Translations under genes and position numbers: made by a program
DNA from: Acidobacteriota bacterium
GTDB lineage: Bacteria; Acidobacteriota; Terriglobia; Acidiferrales; UBA7541
Assembly (NCBI GenBank): GCA_003224145.1
Contig: QHYN01000240.1
Location: forward strand, 1-40,243
Length of the DNA: 40,243 nucleotides
Direction of reading: 5' to 3'
The notes under the pieces: model-generated
The model's database searches: none
The model's input: the letters and a program-made list of their open reading frames with translations, nothing else
What the model was told of the DNA's origin: nothing
Part shown: positions 18,713 through 26,300 of the stretch, in pieces
How the letters are laid out: every line of letters begins with the position of its first letter
How positions within the stretch are numbered: position 1 is the first letter of the stretch

Positions 18713-18954
18713 ATGATGATTCGAGCAAAAACCAGGAACGTCCATTTGGAATAGACGCCAAGCTCTACGCAAAGTTCTCAAAGGTTGCCCAGCAGAAAGG
18801 CCATTCAAGGCGCTTCCTTCTTGAAAAAGCGCTTGAGCACTATCTGGAAGTTGTTGTTCCTTCCCAAATGACAGTCCGGTCGGAGGTTGTGGGGCACTTC
18901 CGGCAGTCCACAGAGAAAAACCGCAAACTGCTTCGACTTCTCGCCCAACACTAA
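18713..18954 (+). pseudogene. ribbon-helix-helix (CopG-like) DNA-binding protein gene broken by a one-base frameshift
   Basis: ATG 18713 (with GAGAGGC just upstream) reads MMIRAKTRNVHLE and then TAG 18752-18754. In the next frame, from 18748 to TAA 18952-18954, the sequence continues GIDAKLYAKFSKVAQQKGHS and RRFLLEKALEHYLEVVVPSQ, ending RKLLRLLAQH. Joining NVHL to GIDAKLY needs one extra G (GG to GGG at 18748-18749) and gives an 80-residue protein. It has the RHH pattern: a beta strand, then two helices. The second frame has no start of its own. Either a real frameshift or a homopolymer sequencing error is possible. No toxin gene follows, so an orphan regulator or antitoxin relic is more likely than an active pair. 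Confidence 0.65.
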
Positions 18955-18988
18955 GCTAACTCGGCCGCCGCTTCGGTCATGGGTTTCC

Positions 18989-19017
18989 TTGGAGCATCAT
19001 CGGCGGGATTGTATATG
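18989..19017 (+). promoter_or_regulatory. candidate sigma70-type promoter for the amidohydrolase gene
   Basis: TTGGAG (18989-18994), a 17-bp spacer and TATATG (19012-19017). The -10 is good and the -35 modest. It lies about 64 bp upstream of the chosen start at 19081, which argues against starting the gene at 18979. Confidence 0.45.
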
Positions 19018-19080
19018 ATGAAGCGCGCGGTTGCACCGTTTTGGTACCGCGCGATTTACTGGAGCCATGCGGGAGAAGTC

Positions 19081-20448
19081 ATGAAACGACGCAAGCGCTT
19101 TCTGATTGTGACGGGGATCGCCGTGCTTTGTTTTACGCAAAGCATGCCAGCCCAAGAGAGACCGATCGCCATTCTACATGCGAGGTTGATTGACGGCCTT
19201 GGTAGACCGCCTGTCGAAGACGCAGTACTGATTCTCGAGGGGAACAAAATCGTGTATGCAGGGCCGGCTAACGCTGCTCCCGTTCCGCGCGGCGCACAGC
19301 TCATCGAGGCCAAGGGCAAAACCGTCATGCCAGGCCTGGCAGACATGCACGTTCACCTTCAGGGAGGTTGGGACGGCATCAGCATGGATCTGCTCGGGTA
19401 TCAGCGGTATCTGAACGCCATGCTTTATGCTGGGATCACCACGGTGCTGGATACCGGTGACTACCAACCTTGGATTCTGCAGTTGAGGCAGGAGGCTGCG
19501 AGCGGCCACTTGCTTAGCCCACGAATTTATTGCACTGGCGCGATGATTGACGCGGCCGATCCGGCCTGGCCGGACTTGGCCTATACGCTGTCGTCTCGAG
19601 CGCAGATCCCCGAGTTGGTACTGCGCGACAAACGCGCCGGCGTGGATCTGATCAAGGGATACGCCAATCTCTCCGACCGCGTGCTTCGCCGCCTCGTGAC
19701 TGAGGCGCACAAGGAAAAGATCCGCGTGGTCATTGATCAGTGGGACCGCAACGGCTCCCCGGACCTGGTGCAAACCGGGATTGACGGCTTTGCTCACGCG
19801 CCGACACGCAAGATGCCCGCAGACGACCTTCAAATCATTCACGACCACGGCCTCTTCGTCATCACCACGCTTACGGTGGAAGAGTATTCTGGCCGCCGAA
19901 GGCTCGCCGACCTGAAGTTTCTCGACGAACCACTCATCGCCGATACCACCCCTCCATGGTTCCTTACGGAATTGCGCGCCGAAGCCACTCGAACTCTGAG
20001 TGAAGTCGAAAAAAGCGACGTGCAGAATTCGGTCGCTGGCTTCGACGAAATGAAGCGCAACGTCAAGAAGCTGTTGGATGCTGGCGTTTTGCTGGCGGCT
20101 GGTACCGATGCTCCCTATCCGGGCGTTTTTCAAGGGGAGGCCATTCACCATGAACTGGAATTGCTGATCGCGGCCGGCATGACGCCTCTGGAAGCTATCC
20201 GTACCGCAACCTACAACGGCGCCCGCATTATGCAGGCTGAGGAAGAATGGGGAAGCTTGCAATCCGGCCGATCAGCAAACGTTTTGATCGTTGCTGGGAA
20301 TCCTGCGGAGCGAATCAGCGACACGCGCAAAATCGAAACAGTGATTCTCCATGGCAAGATAGTGGATCGCGCCAGCCTGCGATTTGACGCCAAGCGAGAC
20401 CCGGGATTCCGCGCCGTCAATGGGAACTTCTCTTCGCCCCTCCAATAG
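19081..20448 (+). CDS. secreted amidohydrolase-family protein
   Basis: 455 residues from ATG 19081, which has GGGAGAAG upstream and opens a signal peptide (KRRKRF then LIVTGIAVLCFTQSMPAQ). The frame is open to 18979, but that would put the signal peptide inside the protein. Metal-site motifs of the TIM-barrel amidohydrolase/prolidase-like group: His90-x-His92 in MPGLADMHVHL, Lys192 in DLIKGY (the usual carboxylated Lys), His239 in GFAHA and Asp343 in AAGTDAPYPG. The beta-5 strand, which normally gives a His ligand, reads RVVIDQWD, so that ligand seems replaced. The C-terminus has the composite beta-domain return (GSLQSGRSANVLIVAGNP). Export to periplasm or outside is likely; the substrate is unknown. 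The dehydrogenase pair follows on the same strand. Confidence 0.88.
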   Translation: MKRRKRFLIVTGIAVLCFTQSMPAQERPIAILHARLIDGLGRPPVEDAVLILEGNKIVYAGPANAAPVPRGAQLIEAKGKTVMPGLADMHVHLQGGWDGISMDLLGYQRYLNAMLYAGITTVLDTGDYQPWILQLRQEAASGHLLSPRIYCTGAMIDAADPAWPDLAYTLSSRAQIPELVLRDKRAGVDLIKGYANLSDRVLRRLVTEAHKEKIRVVIDQWDRNGSPDLVQTGIDGFAHAPTRKMPADDLQIIHDHGLFVITTLTVEEYSGRRRLADLKFLDEPLIADTTPPWFLTELRAEATRTLSEVEKSDVQNSVAGFDEMKRNVKKLLDAGVLLAAGTDAPYPGVFQGEAIHHELELLIAAGMTPLEAIRTATYNGARIMQAEEEWGSLQSGRSANVLIVAGNPAERISDTRKIETVILHGKIVDRASLRFDAKRDPGFRAVNGNFSSPLQ

Positions 20449-20491
20449 CCGGAGGAAGCCCGATGTCCGACTCTTTCTTGCAGAAAACGGG

Positions 20492-20500
20492 TGGTATAGT
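20492..20500 (+). promoter_or_regulatory. extended -10 promoter candidate for the cytochrome/PQQ-dehydrogenase pair
   Basis: TGGTATAGT matches TGnTATAAT at all but one position. No good -35 is present, as tolerated by extended -10 promoters. It would start transcription near 20507, about 80 nt before the cytochrome ATG at 20586. Confidence 0.4.
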
Positions 20501-20585
20501 TGCCGTAGTCTGTGAATTCGTCGCGATAGTGAAGCGCGGTCGCCTTTGGACCCGACATCTCCAACCGAAGGAGTTTGCAAGTCCC

Positions 20586-21473
20586 ATGAGTAGATGGAAT
20601 TGCAGAGTTTCAAAGGTTTTCACTCGACTTTTCCGAAGGCACGCGGCAACAACATTCTTCTGCGCCGGTCTGATTTCTCTTTTCGCAGGCACACGAACCC
20701 TTGAAGCCCAGGAAAAGAATCCCTTTGCCGGGGACGCGAAAGTCGCGAAGCTCGGTGAATATCAGTTTCGTTTGAACTGCGCCTTCTGCCATGGCCTCGG
20801 CGCGCGCGGGGGAGGCCGTGGTCCGGACTTGACACGCGCGAAAAAGCGCCACGGCAACTCCGACGTTGAAATGTTCCACAACATTCATGACGGGATTCCC
20901 GGCACGGCCATGCCCGCCGCCACCAACGGCGGAATCGGCGTGGGCATGACCGACGATGAGATCTGGCAAGTGGTCACCTATCTCCGCAGCGTGCAGGTAA
21001 AAGCCCCGGCCCAGCCGCTCGGAAATGCCGAGCACGGCAAAGAACTTTTCTATGGTTCGGCCGCTTGCTCCACTTGCCACATGATTCAGGGTAAGGGAGG
21101 CCGCCTCGGACCCGACCTCACCACGGCGGGATCGTCTCGCTCCACAGAGTATCTCGTTGACTCGCTGCGCAATCCCAGCCGGCGCCTGGCGCAAGGCATC
21201 TTTGAAGCCATGAAAGAATTTCCGCAGGAGTATGAAAGCGTATCGGTCGTAACCGCTGACGGCACAAAGTTCACGGGCGTTCTTTTGAATGAAGACCAAT
21301 TCACCGTGCAAATGCTTGACACCCGCGAGCAACTGCACTTATTTGAGAAAGACAAGCTGCGCTCCTTCGAAAAGCGCCGCGAATCGCTCATGCCCGCCTA
21401 CGATCAGAAAACCCTCAGTGACAAGGATCTACAGGACCTTGTCGCCTATCTGCAAGCGGTAGGTGCCCAATGA
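20586..21473 (+). CDS. di-haem cytochrome c, electron acceptor partner of the PQQ dehydrogenase
   Basis: 295 residues from ATG 20586; AAGGAG lies 12 nt upstream, slightly far. An earlier in-frame ATG at 20463 would hide the signal peptide (cleavage after about residue 41, TLEAQ). There are two cytochrome c domains. The first has CAFCH (65-69) with probable axial Met109 in GTAMPA. The second has CSTCH (161-165) and an axial Met near 269 (SLMPAY). Between the second CxxCH and that Met sits a beta-rich insert (VSVVTADGTKFTGVLLNED, about 218-260). This resembles the C-terminal module of large haem proteins in Verrucomicrobia and Planctomycetes. The stop overlaps the next start (ATGA), so the pair is translationally coupled. 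Periplasmic electron transfer from the quinoprotein is the likely role. Confidence 0.9.
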   Translation: MSRWNCRVSKVFTRLFRRHAATTFFCAGLISLFAGTRTLEAQEKNPFAGDAKVAKLGEYQFRLNCAFCHGLGARGGGRGPDLTRAKKRHGNSDVEMFHNIHDGIPGTAMPAATNGGIGVGMTDDEIWQVVTYLRSVQVKAPAQPLGNAEHGKELFYGSAACSTCHMIQGKGGRLGPDLTTAGSSRSTEYLVDSLRNPSRRLAQGIFEAMKEFPQEYESVSVVTADGTKFTGVLLNEDQFTVQMLDTREQLHLFEKDKLRSFEKRRESLMPAYDQKTLSDKDLQDLVAYLQAVGAQ

Positions 21474-23077
21474 AATGCGCACGCGTGAAGTCGCCAGTCA
21501 GGCTGTCCTGGGTGGTTCTGCTGGTTTCCAGCGGCCTGGCGCCCCTTGCCTCAGCCCAAGTCACGCCTCAGAGGCTGCTGGATTCCGCCAAGGACCCGCA
21601 GAATTGGCTGATGTATTCCGGCGACTATGCTGGCCGCCGATACAGCACGCTCGATCAGATCAATACCGCGAACGCTGCCTCGCTCGTTCCCCAATGGGCC
21701 TATCAGACGATGGCTGGCGGAAAATTCGAAGCCACTTCTCTCGTCGTAGACGGCATCCTCTATGGCACTGGCGCTGATGATCGCGCGTTCGCACTGGATG
21801 CCCGCTCGGGGCGTCCCATCTGGCAATATCAACGCGCTCTGCCCCCCGATATTCACCCCTGCTGTGGTCGCGTTAATCGCGGGTTGGCCATTCTTGGCGA
21901 CAAACTCTTTATGGGAACGCTGGACGCTCACGTCATCGCGCTCGACTCGAAGACCGGCAACGTCGTCTGGGACGTCAGCACGGCTGAGTACGCCAAGGGC
22001 TACAGCATCACGCTCGCACCTCTCGTCATCAAGAATCTGGTAATCATCGGAGTCTCCGGTGGGGAATACGGCATTCGCGGTTTTATTGACGCCTATGAAG
22101 GCTCGACCGGCCAGCGCAAATGGCGCTTCTACACCATCCCGGGCCCGGGTGAGCCCGGCCACGACACCTGGGAAGGCGACTCTTGGAAAATTGGCGGCGC
22201 TCCTGCGTGGATCACCGGCACCTACGATCCCGTCACGAACACAGCCTTCTGGACCACCGGCAACCCGTCTCCTTCGAATCGCGGTGAAGGGCGCGCAGGC
22301 GACAATCTCTACAGCAATTGCCTCCTTGCGCTTGACCCCGACACTGGCAAGCTCAAGTGGCATTTCCAATTCACCAAACACGACGAACATGATTACGACG
22401 CCACTCAGGTGCCCGTGCTGGTCGACCAAAGCGACCGTCATCGCATCGTCCAGGCGAATCGCAACGGTTTTTTCTACGTGATCGACCGCAGCAGCGGCAA
22501 GCTGCTCTCCGCCACTCCCTACGGCAAGGTGACCTGGAGCGATTCAAAAGACGCGAATGGCGTTCCCGTCGCGCGCAAGGAAGCTTCGCCCACTCTGACA
22601 GGAGTACCCGTGTGCCCCGGCGCGATTGGCGCGACCAACTGGATGTCCCCCACCTATGATCCGCAAACCAAGCTTTTCTACGTCTCTGCGCGCGAGCAGT
22701 GCGACATTTTCAGCACCGCCCCACAGCCCTACGAAGCGGGCCACGCCTTTTACGGCAGCGCGTATTTCCCGAACGATGATGCCCAGCCGTTCTGGGGTGC
22801 GCTCCGTGCCATTGATCCGGCGACGAGCCAGATCAGGTGGGAACTCAGGCACCTTTCCCCATCTTGGTCGGGTGTGCTTTCCACGGCTGGCGGACTTGTC
22901 TTTACCGGGGACGCCGAGGGCAACTTCATGGCACTGGACGCAGCCTCTGGCAAAGTGCTCTGGCACTTCCAGTGCGGCGCTTCCGTTTACGCTTCTCCCA
23001 TAACCTATGCGATCAATGGGAGGCAATACCTCGCCATCGCCGCAGGCAGTACCCTCTTCGCCTTCGGTCTACCCTGA
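21470..23077 (+). CDS. PQQ-dependent alcohol dehydrogenase with lanthanide-type active-site Asp
   Basis: 535 residues; periplasmic quinoprotein of the methanol/ethanol dehydrogenase family. Signal peptide at 1-30 (ending APLASAQ). Eight-bladed propeller repeats include WQYQRALPP, VWDVSTAEY, KLKWHFQF and KVLWHFQCG. The vicinal Cys pair is Cys131-Cys132 (HPCCGRVNRG). Metal/PQQ ligands fit Glu199 (GVSGGEYG), Asn265 (TTGNPSP) and the catalytic Asp308 in HDEHDYD. The residue two after it, Asp310, is Asp; in XoxF and PedH this extra Asp coordinates a lanthanide, while Ca-type enzymes have Ala, Ser or Thr. Observed: the D-Y-D motif. Inference: lanthanide use. Lengths of about 530-600 are normal. It is coupled to the cytochrome gene before it. 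The alcohol substrate is unknown; no methylotrophy genes are nearby. Confidence 0.93.
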   Translation: MKCARVKSPVRLSWVVLLVSSGLAPLASAQVTPQRLLDSAKDPQNWLMYSGDYAGRRYSTLDQINTANAASLVPQWAYQTMAGGKFEATSLVVDGILYGTGADDRAFALDARSGRPIWQYQRALPPDIHPCCGRVNRGLAILGDKLFMGTLDAHVIALDSKTGNVVWDVSTAEYAKGYSITLAPLVIKNLVIIGVSGGEYGIRGFIDAYEGSTGQRKWRFYTIPGPGEPGHDTWEGDSWKIGGAPAWITGTYDPVTNTAFWTTGNPSPSNRGEGRAGDNLYSNCLLALDPDTGKLKWHFQFTKHDEHDYDATQVPVLVDQSDRHRIVQANRNGFFYVIDRSSGKLLSATPYGKVTWSDSKDANGVPVARKEASPTLTGVPVCPGAIGATNWMSPTYDPQTKLFYVSAREQCDIFSTAPQPYEAGHAFYGSAYFPNDDAQPFWGALRAIDPATSQIRWELRHLSPSWSGVLSTAGGLVFTGDAEGNFMALDAASGKVLWHFQCGASVYASPITYAINGRQYLAIAAGSTLFAFGLP

Positions 23078-23118
23078 GCGATCGAAACGTTAGCAGCTAG
23101 GCGTACTAGTCCCCGCCA

Positions 23119-23142
23119 GTCCAGACTACTCGCGTTCTGGAC
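23119..23142 (+). terminator. stem-loop after the PQQ dehydrogenase, possible terminator
   Basis: GTCCAGA (23119-23125) pairs with TCTGGAC (23136-23142) across a 10-nt loop, about 40 bp after the stop codon. No U-tract follows directly, although a run of six T occurs at 23183-23188. A terminator role is therefore weakly supported. Confidence 0.3.
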
Positions 23143-23179
23143 CGGTCAGCCTGCTGCCCCAAAACTGTCCCTCCGGTCA

Positions 23180-23208
23180 TTGTTTTTTGCGTTCAATTCC
23201 GGTATTAA
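23180..23208 (+). promoter_or_regulatory. candidate sigma70-type promoter for the S53 peptidase gene
   Basis: TTGTTT (23180-23185), a 17-bp spacer and TATTAA (23203-23208). It would give a leader of about 170 nt that contains two stem-loops: TGATAGG (23297-23303) with CCTATCA (23316-23322), flanked by AGCT on both sides, and CCTAC (23340-23344) with GTAGG (23357-23361). These hairpins may stabilise the message or regulate it; the role is unknown. Confidence 0.4.
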
Positions 23209-23384
23209 ATGGCTATCAGTTTGCTCCCTGGTTGGTCAGTTCGCTCTGTGTGTCCGAATTAAGAGAGAATTCGTCCCGACAGGAGTCCCTCAGCTATGAT
23301 AGGTCACCGGTTGCCCCTATCAGCTAACCCGCTGAAACTCCTACCTTTACGCACAAGTAGGTTCTCGCTTTAAGGAAGGGATCG

Positions 23385-26300
23385 ATGTTCCGAAAATTGG
23401 GATTCGCCACCGCTTGGGTCGTTGTCGCCGCCCTTTTCCTGAACGTGCCTTCCGTGACCGCGCAAGTCGAATCCGGGCACCGCTCTCGTCCACGAATTAC
23501 CCAGGCTATCGACGACGCAAATCGGGCCGTGCTCGCAGGCAACCTGCGCCCCGAAGCCAGTCTCGCAAATGATCGCGGTGCCGTCCCTGACAGCTTCTTG
23601 CTGGAGCATATGCTGCTCCAGCTCAAGCGCTCTCCCGCACAGGAGCAGGTCCTCCAGCTATTCATCGACGAGCTTCACACCAAAGGCTCGCCCAATTTTC
23701 ATCATTGGATCACCGCGCAGGAATTTGGCGACCGTTTCGGACTCGCCCAGCCAGACCTTGACGCCGTCACCGCCTGGCTCCAGTCTCACGGCTTCCAGGT
23801 CAATGTCGTCTATCCCAGCGGAATGCTCATTGATTTTTCCGGCACCGCCGGTCAGGTTCGCCGGGCCTTCCAAACTGAAATCCATCATCTCCAGGTAAGA
23901 CGGGAGAGCCACATTGCCAACATGAGCGACCCGCGCATTCCCGCCGCACTCGCTCCTGTCGTTTCTGGCGTGGTTTCTCTGCACGATTTTCGACCCCACA
24001 CCATGCACAAGATGCGCCAGCCTCGAGCGCAATTCACATTCCCTGACCCATCTGGCGGTAACGCCTATGCGGTCGTGCCTGCGGACCTGGCCAAGATCTA
24101 CAATTTGAATCCGCTGTTCAGCGCGGGCATTTCCGGCCAGGGCCAGACCATTGTTCTGATTGAGGACACTGATGTCTTCACCGCTTCCGACTGGAGCACC
24201 TTCCGCGCGACCTTCGGCCTCTCTGGGTACACCTCGGCCTCGTTCATGCAGGTGCATCCGCCGGTGCCCTCTTCGCAGCCCTCCAACAACTGTGGCGCTC
24301 CTGGTGTCGTCGCTCCCAATGACGCCGAAGCGATCCTGGACGCAGAATGGGCCAGCGCCTCGGCACCTAGCGCCGCCATTGAAATGGCCGCCTGTGCTGA
24401 CACCACAACCACGTTCGGCGGCCTGATTGCCGTCCAGAACTTGATTAACGCCACCACTCCGCCTCCCGCCATTATGAGCATCAGTTACGGTCAGTGCGAG
24501 ACCGTCAACGGCGCTGCTGCCAACGCTTCCTACAACTCGGCCTATCAGCAAGCGGTCACCGAAGGGGTCTCTGTTTTCGTCGCCGCCGGGGATAGCGGCG
24601 CGGCCGGTTGCGATAACAGCGTTTCCGAGGCCACGCACGGCATCGGTGTCAATGCGTTCGCCTCTACTCCAAACAACGTGGCCGTTGGTGGCACAGACTT
24701 TAGCGACACCTTTTCCGGCACCAACGCCAATTACTGGAACTCTAGCAACGCTTCTGCTTTTGGGTCCGCCCTCTCGTACATTCCCGAGATTCCCTGGAAC
24801 GACTCCTGCGCCGGTGCGCTTCTTTCGAGCTATCTCGGCTTTAGCCCCACGTACGGCTCAACCAGCCTGTGCAACGACGCGTTTTACGGCTCCTTCTTTA
24901 TGACCACTGTCGGTGGTGGTGGCGGTCCCAGTCAATGCGCTACGGGCACGCCCTCCGCAAGCGGCGTTGTCAGCGGTACCTGTGCTGGATGGCCCAAGCC
25001 TTCCTGGCAGTCTGTTCTTGGCAATCCCCAGGACGGAGTACGCGACACTCCCGATGTCTCGTTGTTTGCCGCCGATGGCCTTTGGAGCCACTATTACATC
25101 TTCTGCTGGTCCCACACCGCCCAGGGTGGTGCTGCGTGTGGCTCCGATCCCAGCGCCTGGTCTGGCGCGGGTGGTACTTCCTTCGCCTCGCCCATCATGG
25201 CCGGCATCCAGGCGCTGATTAACCAGAAGGCTGGCGGGCCCCAGGGCAATCCCGCCCCGGTCTATTACCAGCTTGCCGCCGCCGAATATGGCTCGGTCGG
25301 CAATAGCTCCTGCAACTCATCGAACGGCACATCTACGGCCAGCACTTGCATTTTCTATGATGTGACCCTCGGCGATATGGACGTGGACTGCGCCGGCCCC
25401 AACTGCTATCTGGGTGGCGGGACAGTAGGCGTCCTCTCTACCTCCAACACCGCCTTCCTCCCAGCCTACGGCACCAACACCGGCTGGGACTTTGCCACGG
25501 GCATCGGAACGGTCAACGCCGCCAACTTGGTCAATAACTGGTCCTCGTCTTCCCCACAACCTAGCTTCACCCTCTCGGCATCTCCCACTAGCTTGACCAT
25601 CCTCCAAGGCGCCTCTGGCTCGACTGCCATCACAGTCACTCCGCAGAACGGTTTCAGTGACAGCGTTGGCTTGTCGGCATCCGGTCTTCCCGGCGGGGTG
25701 ACGGCGTCGTTCAGCCCCAACAGCACAATGAGCACGAGCACGCTGACGCTGACGGCCAGCAGCACGGCCACTATCGGCACGGTCACGGTGACCATCAGCG
25801 GCACTTCCGGCAGCTTGACGAACACCACGACGGTTTCTCTCGCCGTGAACCCTCAGGGGAACTACGCTCTCTCCGCCTCCCCAAATAGCTTGACGATGGT
25901 GCAGGGAGCGAGCGGCACGAGCACCATCACGGTCACGCCACAGAACGGTTTCAACGGCATCGTCGGCTTGTCGGCGTCCGGTCTGCCCAGCGGCGTGACG
26001 GCGTCGTTCAACCCCAGCAGCACAGCGAGCACGAGCACCTTGACGCTGACCGCCAGCAGCACGGCGGCGACAGGCACGGTCACGGTAACCGTCGCGGGCA
26101 CCAACGGCAACTTGTCGAATAGGACGACCCTTTCCCTTACCGTGAGCGCTCCGCCGAACTACACCGTTTCCGCATCTCCCAACAGCTTGACCATCCTCCA
26201 AGGCGCCTCTGGCTCGACTGCCATCACAGTCACTCCGCAGAACGGTTTCAGTGACAGCGTTGGCTTGTCGGCATCCGGTCTTCCCGGCGGGGTGACGGCG

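Noticed and set aside
23330-23384. Cyclic di-GMP riboswitch suggested by TTTACGCACAA before the S53 gene
   Set aside because: Only one ACGCA element is present; the second conserved element and receptor helices are missing.
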